Source: Chara braunii (lineage: Eukaryota > Streptophyta > Charophyceae > Charales > Characeae). Taken from it: a DNA stretch of 44,746 nucleotides. The translations under genes and the position numbers were made by a program. The first letter of the stretch is position 1, and the number at the start of each line of letters is the position of its first letter. The notes below the pieces were generated by a model. That model searched no databases, was not told the DNA's origin, and worked only from the letters and a program-made list of their open reading frames with translations. This document shows positions 1-10,329 of the stretch, piece by piece. The stretch is from the NCBI GenBank assembly GCA_003427395.1, contig BFEA01000432.1:614469-659214 (forward strand), in the 5' to 3' direction.

Positions 1-117
1 TTTTTTTTTTTGAAACATCTATGTTGGGGAGTAGAGGGGGTGCTGATAAGAGCAGACACTCCCTCTACTCTCCTTGGTAGATAGATGGCTCCGTTCCATT
101 GGTGGGGAGTTGCACAT

Positions 118-135
118 GCTGAAATCGGGTCCAGC
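118..135 (-). other. LINE 3'-tail hairpin, copy 1
   Basis: On the minus strand GCTGGA, loop CCCGAT, then TTCAGC forms a 6-bp stem with one G-U pair. The same structure recurs in the other LINE tails of this window. Confidence 0.55.
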
Positions 136-594
136 GTCCCTTTACATCATCAATAATGAACAAGCAAAAACAGTTGCGCCTGGGAAGCAGGCCCAATGAC
201 CTTTCAAATCTGGGAGCACCGATCCTTGTGTGAGACTGAATGATGGTACTGAGGTTAAGGAGTAGGATCGGTAAGCGGGGACTCTTGTGCCTCTTCACCC
301 TAACCGGGCGCCAGATATGCAATTACACCTAGCACTCCCAACCCACTTATCAAGATGTGAGACGAGATTCCGTAGATAAAACACAATGCAGTAACTCAGT
401 TGATCATTCAAGCACAAACCATGATCCGGGAACTAAGGCTAGCTTTGGAGGAGGAAAAGGATCGGAAAAATCCGATAGGGGGCTGAGGGGGATGGAGGGA
501 TCAATGTTGCTCCAGTCATTAAAGAGTAAGTGGTAATTCCTTCGGAGCTCATCTTGAGCATTCTCGCACACTCCATTCCATTTAACCTACCCTA

Positions 595-1350
595 TCATAC
601 CACCTTGGCTCCCTCCAAGCCAGTTTTGATTGAATTTTTTATGTGTTGTTTGATTTCCTTTTCTGTTGTTAAAAATTGAAGTTTCTCTTTTAGTGTCTCC
701 CATCTAGTGTTAATCTCTAGTTGGATTTGTTGGTTGATGGTATCCGTGAATTCAGGACCATCTAGACGGGCACCTTCCATTTCAAATGTGCACCTGCGAT
801 ACCATATGGCCCAAATAACACCTCTTCTTCCAATCGTGAATAGGTTAGTTGTAAAGTTATCTTCATATGATGGGGCCCAAGCTTCCAGGAGGAGAGTTTT
901 CCAGTTCCATGGCCATGGTAGGGAGGTTTCTATCTGATTACAAATCCTACCCCACTAACGCCATAGCCAGACCGAACCTAAGCATTGCAAACATATATGT
1001 TCCATTGTTTCCGGGATCAATTTGGAAGGGAAGGCAGATCTGCAAAATTTGCATCAGGGAAGGGCTATTCCTTTTTGTTCAAGTGAAGTTCTGCCAATGA
1101 TCCAGTCGTTGGTTGACAAGCATCCGTGAGCGATTTTCCATTAAAGGGATGTCATTTTAGCCGGCTTAGACTTGATAGAATGAAACCATTTAACTGACTG
1201 TAGTTCCTTTTTGTTCACATTTACTAGTAGGTGTCTCATCCATCGCTCTTCTATTTTATCCTTTATATTTATCTTAGGGCGCAGCATCCTGTACGTCGAT
1301 TTTACGAACAGCGTGTGAAGTACCCGGGTATGGGAGCGTCCTGGGTACAC
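595..1350 (-). pseudogene. LINE ORF2 C-terminus with zf-RVT zinc finger, interrupted by stops
   Basis: One minus-strand frame runs from 1350 to the natural stop at 595 and is broken by three in-frame stops (1138-1140, 1054-1056, 955-957). The peptide has the order expected of the zf-RVT domain at the end of plant LINE ORF2 proteins: a WKIAHGCLSTNDWI stretch, then CKFC at 1042-1053, then an ET-x-EH pair and a distal Cys at 982-984 (H-x4-C), then Trp-rich sequence and the conserved-looking RRGVIWAIWYRRC. In intact elements this region follows the reverse transcriptase and probably contacts nucleic acid. The endonuclease and reverse transcriptase are absent, so the copy is 5'-truncated or broken. 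The family call rests on the Cys/His spacing and Trp pattern. Confidence 0.75.
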
Positions 1351-1773
1351 TGTAGACGGCCAAGACTATTGGGAGGGTGAGATGGCGGCTCGATAATCTA
1401 TTCAGACCCTGGTTTGTCTGCTTTTGCTTTTTAACGAATTAGGTTACTCCTCTTCACTAGACTAGACCTGAGATGGGCGCTGATTCTTTACTCATCTAGT
1501 AACTGCCACCATGTCTTTTGGGGTTTTGTGCATTAGGGTTTTCCACGTGGTGGGCGTTGGTCAATGTCTTACATCAAGTGGGTAGATGATGTGACGTGTG
1601 TGTGCGTCCATTTCTAAGGTCTGTCGGGTAGTCAATCCCCTCCTAACGGAGGCCTCCTAACGGAGGGTAATCAAAGCTGGCCAACGAATAATGATCAATC
1701 AATACAGACAATCGTGTTGTAATATGGGATGTTGGACCCGCTTTCTAGCAGATGGCAAACGATCATAATATTT
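1351..1773. other. Intergenic; short tandem hairpin at 1639-1666
   Basis: I see no gene here. At 1639-1652 and 1653-1666 the 14-mer CCTCCTAACGGAGG is repeated exactly in tandem. Each copy can fold on its own (CCTCC, loop TAAC, GGAGG). At about 1730-1748 there is a weak relative of the LINE tail hairpin. Confidence 0.6.
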
Positions 1774-1918
1774 AGGGACGCTGAACCCGTTTTCCAGCAG
1801 GTGCTGCTCCCCACCAATAGACGGAGCCTCCTCGACAGTGCTAGCGATGCCTGCTCCTATCAGCACCCCTAGCATCAGCTCAGGTTGTTTCTTAAAAAAA
1901 AATATAAAGAAAATAAAA
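1774..1918 (+). mobile_element. LINE 3' tail fragment with A-rich end
   Basis: A 3'-terminal fragment starts GGGACGCTGAACCCG, carries the tail hairpin at 1780-1798, continues through CTCCCCACCAATAGACGGAG, and ends in an A run at 1894-1902 followed by A-rich sequence. It closely matches the minus-strand tails at 1-137 and 22443-22600, so it is another copy of the same family on the opposite strand. No coding sequence is attached. Confidence 0.7.
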
Positions 1919-2430
1919 CCACCAGTACCTTTCCCAACCATTTTGCCGAGATTAATGAGGTGGCCTGAAACAAAAGGGTCACTGCCGATAAATCGAGTCG
2001 GCGGCCCCTTCTTCTTTTCGGCCCTCACACAGTGTCCGTGGCCGACATATGGGAAAGGTATTGGTGGTCTTAAAGCACCAATACATGGGCACCTGGGCCG
2101 CGGGCCTGACACCTCAAATTTTGGAGGCGCGAAATGAAACTGCGATCGCCGATTTAATTTATTAACAGCGAGCGCGGTGTTTCACGTTTCGGCCTCGTTT
2201 TCTTGTGGCGACAAGTTTCGGACTGCAAGGCTGGGGCCGTGTACTGGTGGCTTAAACCACCAGTACCTTTCGTGCTTGAAAAAACAATGTCGTGACGGTT
2301 AACACTAAATCCGTCTCCACCGCGAATTGGTTGGCGGGGCCGGCCAGATACGCCCACGTTGTTTCGAATTTCCATGGCGCGCAAGACGAATTGCGCCCCA
2401 CGGTCGGTATATGGGAAAGGTACTGGCGGT
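1918..2430. repeat. Recurring inverted motif around GGAAAGGTAYTGGYGG
   Basis: The motif CCACCAGTACCTTTC and its reverse complement alternate at about 1919, 2050, 2258 and 2409. At 2241-2264 it forms a perfect hairpin (TACTGGTGG, loop CTTAAA, CCACCAGTA). At 2060-2083 a weaker version folds with a longer loop. The AT-containing loop recurs (CTTAAA or TTTAA). The region otherwise holds no supported gene. Confidence 0.6.
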
Positions 2431-2480
2431 TTAAGGCTGGCATAGAAGTGTGAATATAGCCTATACCGATGTCGGTGCGA

Positions 2481-2498
2481 ATACCCTTACAAGGGTAT
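2481..2498. repeat. 18-bp palindrome ATACCCTTACAAGGGTAT, copy 1
   Basis: Perfect 8-bp arms around AC. The same palindrome with matching flanks (GTCGG before, CCGC after) occurs at 28658-28675, 26 kb away, where it lies near the edge of an insertion. Confidence 0.6.
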
Positions 2499-2875
2499 CC
2501 GCCCCGGTTTTTGCAAGCGACAGAAAATGAGTCTGGATTAAAGTTTAAGTATGCCATGTGAGGCGCAACTTTGTCTGTAGTTTACATTGACTGGATGGTT
2601 GACTAGAGTAGAGAGTGTGTGAGCGCTCAAACTTAAGGCGTGCGTGATCGTTTTATTTGTTGATGATTGTAGAGTCGGCGTTGTGTCAGTCAAATATTTA
2701 GTCATGATTAATCTAAGATTAAAAAGATTGTATCTTTTAATTGGTATGCTTGACCATGATATGTGCGTACGTACGAAGGACGGTATATACAACAATATGG
2801 TTCAGAAAATGTTTCAGTAGGTCCTCGTGTCTCGTGGTACTCTAATTTAGGTGTTCGTCAAAACTAGACCCAGCC

Positions 2876-3150
2876 TTGGGGCTAGCACTATTGGTTACAG
2901 CGTCAGACTTTCATCAAAGAGATTCAGGGATCGAGATCGAGCGGCGACGACGCGGGAATATCGGAATAGCGTGAAGGGACCGAGGGGTTGAGGGTTCGGC
3001 GGGGCTATCCCCCTTGGTTTTGCCGACGGGGGCGTCAGAACGATGATAGCAAAGTTTCTTTTTCCCTCGTTCGTCATATTCTGACGATTAAAAGTTTCTA
3101 AATATTCTTATTATTTTATTTTTTATTTTTATGTTCCAGCGTTCCTTGAC
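2876..3150 (+). mobile_element. Candidate tRNA-derived SINE
   Basis: 2883-2894 (TAGCACTATTGG, followed by TTACAGCG) resembles a tRNA D-arm / pol III A box. 2928-2938 (GGATCGAGATC) resembles a B box. Their start-to-start distance is 45 nt, the spacing found in tRNAs. The sequence in between could hold an anticodon-arm remnant. The body runs into AT-rich sequence near 3100-3150 that could be a tail. There is no second copy in the window to define the ends. Confidence 0.4.
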
Positions 3151-4130
3151 TTAGACGCGACGCCGGATTTAGAGGCCATCACGGCGGTCGAGGATCTTGA
3201 GAGCGCACATCCTTGGGTTGACTTACGGGTTCGTGCCTGTTCGGAATGTCGGCGTAGTCTTTTCTACTCCTGCCTGTCTTGAGACTCGGGCCGACGAGAT
3301 TCACCGTGCATGTGAGCCGGTGGGTAATTTGGCCCACAAGCTGGAGGAACCTGAGCGGCGGAGCTAACAGAGAGGGCACCGTCCATCGGCCGCGAGTCCG
3401 TCGTGAGAGGTCTGTGTGTGAGCATGCCCGGGCGTAATGGGACGGAGTGGCCCAGGGCGCCGTGAGAAGGGCGATGTTGCAGCTGCCTACGATGAAGTTC
3501 TTCCCCACCCTAGTCCTCAAAGTTCTCATTTGAATACGGGCTATTACCACCGAGAGTTGCACCAGGACCCGCCTCATCTAGTTTACGGGGCAAGCCACAC
3601 AGTGGGCCTGCGCCCTCTGGCTCATTGAAGAGGCAGAGTTGTGAAGGGCAGGCATAGGCCTGGCGCTGCAGCACCGCCTGGCAGGTAAGTTTCTACATAC
3701 TCCTTACCGGATGTCAGCCACCGGTCTGTTGCTGGGTCAACTAGACACCCGTGGTGGCGTCTGGGTCTGAGGCACAGTTTGTGTCGAAAGAAGGGGAGGG
3801 CGACCTGTTTAGGCAGGGCATCCAGTAGGAACCCAGTGGAGGCGCGCAGCGATACTGCCGTGCCAGTATTCGTCGAGCTCGGGCTATAGGAGCGGAAGAC
3901 TTATCGGAGCGTCTAGTAGTTGATTCCCTCCGGGGTCTCCCTCGGGATGGCTGAAGCTGATGAGCCGTTTATCTGTCGTTGCGGGGTCCATTGCCGGTCA
4001 GAGTTGCGCTAACCAAAAGAGTGAGAGGGACTGCACCAGAGACGAGCAGAGAGGGAAAGAAGGATGGAACCTAGGCGGAAACCGCGCTAGATACATTCGA
4101 AGAGGATGGCGGAGCGGAGTGAGAGCTAGC
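3150..4130. other. No recognisable gene
   Basis: GC-rich, unique-looking DNA. Several open frames overlap on both strands, but none has a recognisable domain, codon pattern or paralogue here. I cannot assign anything. Confidence 0.5.
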
Positions 4131-4605
4131 TATGGCAAAGATCGAAAGTACATACCTCGCTCATTTCTTGATGAAAATGAGCGAGGAAAGAGAGAAACTA
4201 AGGGTTTTTGGCCCGGGCGAGATGATTGGCGCTGTTAGTTTTACAGTTAGAGTGAAGGAGAAAGAGTTAGAATGAAAAGACATGTCGGGAGATGGAGGAA
4301 AGTGAAGGCGGGAGAGAGTGAAATCGAGATAACTCGGTCAATTCATGATCGATTTTAACGATTTAAAATGCTAGACAGGGGTTTTGGGGAGCTGAAAATC
4401 CAATGGTGAACTTGGATTAATGATTTAGTAGATAGATTTGGGGTTACGAGGGTTACTGGCTGCGCGGAGGTAGTATGAAGGTGGCTATGGTGAAGATCGA
4501 AGATGTGTGCCCCGTTCATTTTTCAACGAAAATGAATGTGGGAAGAGGGTAGGTAGAGGTTTTTAAGCCCGGGCAAATGTGGATTCAGGGTTAGTTTGGG
4601 TGTTA
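4131..4605 (+). repeat. Degenerate direct repeat, period about 355 bp, each copy with a hairpin
   Basis: 4131-4256 and 4486-4605 share TATGG-x-AAGATCGAA, an ATTT...AAAATGA hairpin and TTTTxxGCCCGGGC in the same order. In copy 1 the hairpin is perfect over 12 bp (4155-4166 with 4175-4186). In copy 2 only the inner 8 bp pair cleanly. The function is unknown. The shared hairpin suggests an old tandem duplication. Confidence 0.55.
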
Positions 4606-5395
4606 GATTAGTAGAACGGAAGTTAGAAGAAAAAACGGTACGTAAAGCTATGGAAGAAAAGAAGAAGAAATTGTTGAAACGGTCGTTCCTTTACCGACTT
4701 CGACGAATGGAGGTTATACACTAAGGTTTTGGAAGTGGGCAGATGCGATGGAGAATGTCGATTGAAAGGAGGTGCAGTAGAAAGGGCAGTATGGAGTACC
4801 TGCACTGGGTATAGGAAGAGAAGAGGTTAAAAGGAGGGTGTATCTAACGAGGATCTAGCGTAAGATTGACTCCCGTATTACACACCTGGTTAGTAGCGGA
4901 AGCAAGATGTTGTGACTCTCCTTGTTCAAATCAAGATCGAAAACGTGATCCTACAGAACGCTTTCCTCAGCCATGGGGTCCAAGGATGTTGTTTTATCCG
5001 CGTCTAGTTGTTGATTCTGCGGAGGTTTGAGGACGCTTGCCTTTACAATCAACGCGATTGTCTGGCATAACAGGCGAATGAAGGGGACAAGCCTGCGGGA
5101 GTAAGGATGCATAACGATGTTTTCGTTGAAAATGAAATGTTTTATGAAAAGTGAACATACCGAAATTATCAATTTTCGACAAAATAGACGTCGATGATAT
5201 TTATTAACAGAATAAAAAAAAAATTGATATATAAAAAATATAATGATGAAAAGTTTAAGAACTTTGAAACATATAACGAACTAGCAGTCTATGCTATTAA
5301 CAAAAGAAAACTTTTTCATAACATTCATAATAATGTATGAATACAGCGAAAAAAAATCAGTGTTTGAAAAGTTCATATGCTGGGCAAAGCCGCCA
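4606..5395. other. No recognisable gene
   Basis: AT-rich toward 5160-5350. Only short uninformative frames are present. Confidence 0.5.
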
Positions 5396-5875
5396 CCGTC
5401 ATATGCCTTGCAAAGGGGCCTCCGCCCCTTACATCGCCAAGTGTTGTGAGTTAGGAATTTCAAAGAACCAGAGTACACAAAAACAAAAAACATGGTCAGG
5501 CCCCCGGACAGATATTACCCCGGTTTGCAGCAAAAAGAAAAAAATTGTCATCATACTTTCGACTTAGCTAGCTTAAAGTTAGCAGCTACTATCTTCTATA
5601 ATTATAAACTATCAAATCTTTCAAAACAATAATATCATTTTGTCCATGATGTGCAGGGTCCCCTTACATCTTCAAGCATTGTCACTTAAGAAAGACCCAG
5701 AATGCTTAATTTAAAACAACTTTGGTTTGACCTCCGGACATATAGAACCCCGATTTGCAGTAAAATAAACATCTTGCCATTATACTTTGGACTTGGCTAA
5801 GCTACCTATCTTGTATTGTACACTGTCCAATCTTCCAAAAGAGTGGTATCATTTTCTTCATGATGTGCAGGGTCT
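5396..5875 (+). repeat. Tandem duplication, period about 215-235 bp
   Basis: Two copies share CCCCTTACATC (about 5427 and 5660), a CCGGACA...ATT/GAACCCCG block, and ATGATGTGCAGGGTC (5646-5660 and 5860-5874). Copy 1 also has a perfect small hairpin at 5413-5430 (AAGGGGC, loop CTCC, GCCCCTT). The right copy runs into the 3' end of the minus-strand pseudogene at 5806, so the duplication may derive from that gene's 3' end. Confidence 0.6.
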
Positions 5876-6297
5876 CTGTATTCTACTTGCGCTTTTATTC
5901 TTTCATATTCCCACAACAGGAGATGTCGCTCATATTTGATTGTCGTATCAAGAATGTCATCCACTAATGTTTTCAACATCGGTTGTTCTCTAATCACTCT
6001 CCAAAATTATGCTAGTCTTCGCACATCAGCGCTATCTGCATTTGACGTACTAGCACTTACAGAATAGTCATTATGAATAAGAAATGACACCTTGCAACGT
6101 CCTTGGATGCGTGCCTCCACAGAAAACAATGTCATGACCTTCAAATTATTGTAGTAGAATTTTACTGCAGAGTAATACAGCTGTGAGAATGGCGCGAGCA
6201 CCTCTCGTGGATACATCCCCGCCCCGCAGCACCGACGACCACAAATATAGAGAGACCGCCGAGGACAATATTCCCAATGGTGTGGCGCGACGTCCAC
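5806..6297 (-). pseudogene. Decayed protein-coding remnant, function unknown
   Basis: A single minus-strand frame spans 6297 to the stop at 5806 with one in-frame TAA at 6004-6006, about 163 codons in all. The peptide looks like real protein rather than repeat: mixed hydrophobic and charged sequence such as YYSAVKFYYNNLKVMTLF and LLLWEYERIKAQVEYRD, and a helical, acidic C-terminus. I do not recognise a family. Possibly related remnants lie upstream (6312-6785, same strand, another frame), which would imply frameshifts. It could be a transposon protein or a host pseudogene. Confidence 0.4.
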
Positions 6298-6830
6298 ACC
6301 TCGGACACTGACTATTGAATCTTCAAAAATGACTTCAGAAGTGAAAATATTACCCTCATATCACGCCACAAGTTTCTACCCCATACAATGTCATTGGGCG
6401 GCCATCCAGTCAGCGCAAATGGTTGGACCATTCTGCGAAACAACAAAATACGGTTCAAAAAATATTTGAATGAGACCAAATTAAGGTTAAAGTACTTCAT
6501 CATCAGAAACGCTAACGTTCTTCATCATCAGGAAGAGCAAGGCATGCCATAAGTTTTTCTCTGGCTACTTTGGAATGTGCAATTCATTCTCCAAGTGCGA
6601 TATTTTTGACGTCCACCTCCACAAAATACAATCTGCATGCTGTCATCGCTCAAGTGACGTTTTGTCCTTTTCAGAAATGTGGACGCACACTTTTCAGACC
6701 AATAGGTTATGGGTCGACCCGTTTCTAACTTTGATTGATTCACGAGACCGTTTTTGTGTTGTACATGATGAGTAATCGGAACCACTTTCGATAACGGTCA
6801 TCTGCAACCATCATTATGCCTAAGACATTG
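6298..6830 (-). other. Possible upstream continuation of the 5806-6297 pseudogene
   Basis: Two short minus-strand frames (6312-6503 and 6528-6785) are in a frame different from 5806-6297. They contain protein-like but unrecognised sequence. A nearby duplication, TTCATCATCAG-A at about 6496 and 6518, may mark slippage. This is weak evidence. Confidence 0.2.
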
Positions 6831-8130
6831 GATTTCAAATTCATGTCGGTCATCCGCAACCTTCATCGTGTCGAACACGATGACTTTCGAACGCCTCGTC
6901 ATCCAATTCTTGAGACTCCCCACAACATTGGCATGTTGTCGTGATAGTTCGTCATTGAGAACCTTCCGTATGTATCAAACAGTCGGCAGTTTGAAGTCCG
7001 GACCACCAAAAGCACTATTGTAGGGGACACATGACAACTTCCCCAGACGGAAGGTTTCCTTGAAGGCAGTCGTTCCCGAGAATATGGATGACAGTTGTTT
7101 CCAGATACTGCATTAGACGCAATGTCATCGTTCGTCCACCATTTGCTGTGTCCTTCGGTTAGGCACCCAATAGGGTGAGGCAGTCTTTAGTCTTCGGGAC
7201 TGACCACCATGCACATATGTCATACAGTCGATCATCCGTCATCCATAACAAAGACAGCACAAGAGACATCTCTGCTCCCTGTGGTCTACACGACACACGT
7301 TTCCTTAGACACAACGGCATCCACTAGTATTGTTTTAATCGTGAGTGGTGGACATCCCTTACAATTTGTTACTGACGACCTTCCATATGTGCCAAACAGT
7401 CGGTCATCCATGACTTGGATGACTCGGACCGAAAGCACTATTGTAGAGACCAGACCAAAGATAGTTGTAGAGGCAGCGGTTGTTGGTGAAGAACACATGC
7501 GTCCACTGTTCAGCACCATTTCTTGTCGTGTTGCCTTGACAACAATTTATGTCAGTGTCTGATTTGCAATGGAGTGCCTACTGCGGGCAATTGACGGGAA
7601 AGTTATCGTGTTGGACACGGTAAGTGGCAATGAACTAGTCCATCCCACGCTATTCGTCACTCGATGACGTTGTATATATGCCAAACAACCAGAACAAGAC
7701 TTTAGATAACAGACGATACCCTGTCGCTGGACTGTGTATGTTGCAGAGAGCGCCAACCATATTCGGTTGTATGGAGCAGTTTCACAACCTCTAAACGTCG
7801 TTCAGAGTGCCTTCATCAGTCGGTGAGCAATTGAGTGTTGAACCCTTATCATTTATGGGCAAGTTGTCGTGTTGGACACGACACTTGACGAGGACCGCCC
7901 ACGACGACATCCATCGGTACAGCGCAACAGTGAGTCCGACACAATTTGCTATCAACGACCTTCCATATGTGCCAAACAATCCATCGTACTCTCGTCAGTT
8001 GACCAAAAGCATTATTGTAGAGGACGGATGGTACCTTTCCCGGACAGACGCTTTCCAAAGCGACAATTGTTGAAGAGAGCGACTGTCGAATAGTGCCTAC
8101 CGTATGAAGTGCCTTGAAAGTTCTACTACA
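6830..8130 (+). repeat. Highly degenerate tandem repeats with palindrome copies
   Basis: The phrase GACGACCTTCCATATGTGCC-like recurs at about 6950, 7367, 7660 and 7945. The phrase AGCAxTATTGTAGAG recurs at about 7010, 7434 and 8009. Spacings vary from 285 to 575 bp, so the array is old or rearranged. The palindrome TCGTGT-NNN-ACACGA appears at 6866-6880 (9-bp arms), 7606-7620 (one mismatch) and 7867-7881. No gene is supported. Confidence 0.55.
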
Positions 8131-8146
8131 TTGCAATAGATTTCTG

Positions 8147-8790
8147 ATAACATAGGTCATTCACACGAACGTCGACGAGTCGGTCATGATCACAGTTGTT
8201 TAGCAGATTTCAGGCACTACGGATGGCAGGATACGACAACTGCTGGCAGGTTGTTGTGTCGGGGATGACGACACAAATCATGCATTGAGGTTGTACTATC
8301 ATGTTGAATACGACGTCCGCCGGATAGTCTATCGTTTCGCACACCACGACAACCTTATAGACGGGATGCATTGGGCACCTTTCTTGGTTCCAGCCTATGG
8401 ACATGACGAGGACATCACGGACACAATCACCGTTGCAAGGTTGAACAGAGGTTAGGCATCATGGTTGGCACCACGACCTATGGCAGGCATCACAGAAGGG
8501 ACAGCGACCGCTGACCACCTTTGGGTTACGTAGAGAGGTTATGCGATGTATGAAAACATAGGTCATTCATGCGAACGTCGACGAGTTGGTCACGATCAAA
8601 GCTGTTTACCAGAGTTCATGCATCACGGACGGCAGGACACGACAACCGCTGGTAGGTTGTTGTGTCGGGCACAACGACACAAATCATGCCTCGAGGTTGA
8701 GTCATCTTGTTGGACAGGACGCCCGTCGGACAATCTATCGTTTCGCACACAACAACAGCCTCATAGACGGGATGCATTGGGGGCCTTTCC
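8147..8790 (+). repeat. Direct repeat of about 240 bp, period 405 bp
   Basis: 8147-8390 and 8552-8790 align over their whole length, from CATAGGTCATTCA through ACGAACGTCGACGAG to AGACGGGATGCATTGGG. Divergence is moderate and mostly transitions. Both copies carry decayed palindrome relatives. Confidence 0.7.
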
Positions 8791-8962
8791 TGACTGGTTA
8801 ACGAAAACAGCGAATATTTGGGCCCCCATTAACCGTCTCTCTGCCCGACTGGTTATCGGGTTGGACACGACGATCACCTCGTGCACTACATGTTTGGGGC
8901 ACCTTGCACGCCCGGTCATCGGGGTGGACATGATGACCACATCATGCACAGGGGGTAGTGGG

Positions 8963-9505
8963 GTCATATGAAGTCAAGGAAGTGCCCGACAATGTGATTT
9001 TTTGGCAGGTTGTCTTGAGGTTGAGTCATCGTGTTGGACACGATGACCGCCAGAAGGTTATCAGGTTAGATACGACGACAACCTCATGCACGAGATGTAT
9101 AGGGCAACTCACCCGAATGGTTATCAGGTTGGACACGACAACCACCTCATGCACTGGACATTTTGGTCACCTTGCACGACCGGTTATCGAGTTGGACACG
9201 ACGACCACATCATGTGCAGGGGGTCATATGAAGCCGAGGAAGTGCCCGACAATGTGACTATTTGGCAGGTTGTCTTGAGGTTGAGTCATCGTGTTGGACA
9301 CGATGATCGCCGGATGGTTATCGGGTTCGATACGACGACAACCTCATACACCAGATGTATAGGGCAGCTCGCCCGAATTGTTATCGGGTTGGACATGACA
9401 ACCACCTCATGCACTGGACGTTTTGGGCACCTTGCATGATCGGTTATCGGGTTGGACACGACGACCACATCATGCATAGCGGGTAGAGGGGTCATATCAA
9501 GCCAC
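8963..9505 (+). repeat. 260-bp higher-order tandem repeat
   Basis: Two full units begin at about 8963 and 9223 (GGTCATATGAAG, then AAGTGCCCGACAATGTGA), with a third start at about 9490. Each unit holds one perfect palindrome (9029-9043 and 9289-9303, exactly 260 bp apart, arms extending to 9-10 bp). Each also has several roughly 60-bp subunits containing GGTTGGACACGACGACCAC, in which the left palindrome arm has decayed. The GTTATCGGGTTGGACACGA subunit also extends left to about 8860. Confidence 0.75.
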
Positions 9506-9911
9506 AAACCTGCACTGCCGGCACTTTGCTGACGTCATCAAACAAAAAACGCAAGAGGAAAGATAGAGACCGTCGATCATAGATATCAACAACTTGCACA
9601 AACCCTTCCCAAGTACTGCTAGACGAGCACGCGAGAGATAGTGGTCGGGCACTGTTAGACGGTGGGTCAGTTACCTGGACAACGGACCACAGTCTTGTGA
9701 AGCAGATCGCTGATTCGCGCAATAGCCGCTTTGCTTGGTTAGTTCTGCCGGCAGCAGCTCGTTCCGCGCACGAACGTTCACCGCACCACACCCGATCGCC
9801 GATGATGGGGAACGTAAAAGCGTTCGTCCCAGCACACCCACTCGCGAAATGAGGTTGTTGCTCGAGTGGAAGGTGTTTTGAAAGGACGAGGCATCCAGTG
9901 ACAAACACCCG
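9506..9911. other. No recognisable gene
   Basis: This stretch separates the 260-bp repeats from the promoter-like modules. A minus-strand open frame of 146 codons (9492-9932) lacks any recognisable domain. Confidence 0.4.
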
Positions 9912-10010
9912 TTCGTGCCCCCGTTGTGGCATAGGAACATCGATACCGTCATTTTGATTCGATCAGAAGGCCGACAGTTCGCGGGAAGAGACAGGCTCCA
10001 GAGTATAACG
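9912..10010 (+). promoter_or_regulatory. Promoter-like module 1 (decayed TATA)
   Basis: This is the first of three related modules of about 100 bp. The order is TTCGTGCCCCCG, then a GATTCGATCAGA-GGCCGACAG block, GGGAAGAGACAGGCTCCAGAG, and TATAACG where modules 2 and 3 have a full TATA box. It abuts module 2 directly. Confidence 0.45.
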
Positions 10011-10140
10011 TTCATGCCCTCTTTGTTGCACAGGGCCATCAGCACTGTCGGTTCAATTTGATCAGACGGTCGACGGTTCGCTGAAGGAGACATGCTCCAG
10101 AGTATATAAGTAAGAGCAGACCCCCTCCTCCATTTTGCAT
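10011..10140 (+). promoter_or_regulatory. Promoter-like module 2 (TATATAAG at 10103-10110)
   Basis: Same order as module 1: TTCATGCCCTC, GGTTCAATTTGATCAGACGG, GGAGACATGCTCCAGAG, then TATATAAG. A start site would be expected about 30 bp downstream, near 10135, in CT-rich sequence. That pol II initiates here is inference from the TATA sequence and module conservation. Confidence 0.5.
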
Positions 10141-10183
10141 TCTCATTTGTGATTTAGCGTGCATGTTGGACTTCAGCGCTTGT

Positions 10184-10320
10184 CCCCGCTATCTGGCACA
10201 ACGCTATTGCCACCATCGGTTCAACTCGATCGGACGGTCGTCGGCTCACGGGAGGAGACAAGCTCCACAATATATAAACAAGAGTGGACCTTCTTCTCCA
10301 TTTTCCATTTTTGCTCCCAC
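10184..10320 (+). promoter_or_regulatory. Promoter-like module 3 (TATATAAA at 10271-10278)
   Basis: The third copy starts 168 bp after the second module's TATA spacing would predict: GGTTCAACTCGATCGGACGG, GGAGACAAGCTCCACAA, then TATATAAAC. CT-rich sequence with CTTCTCCATTTTCC follows about 30 bp later, matching the region after module 2. Any transcript would run into the palindrome array. Confidence 0.5.
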
Positions 10321-10329
10321 TCTCTTGTC

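Larger units (their letters stand above)
1..1350 (-). mobile_element. 3' part of an L1-type LINE (poly-A at position 1)
   Basis: The plus strand begins with a run of 11 T, which is the poly(A) tail of a minus-strand element. Going leftward from about 1350 there is a decayed ORF2 C-terminus, then about 590 bp of 3' UTR, then the tail. The UTR carries the LINE tail hairpin at 118-135. The tail resembles those at 1774-1918, 22443-22700 and 23263-23397. The window edge prevents a search for a target-site duplication. The 5' limit near 1350 is only where coding similarity fades. Confidence 0.8.

Noticed and set aside
2876-2960. Functional tRNA gene
   Set aside because: The boxes are degenerate and the acceptor and T stems do not pair. 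Only a SINE-like head is supported.
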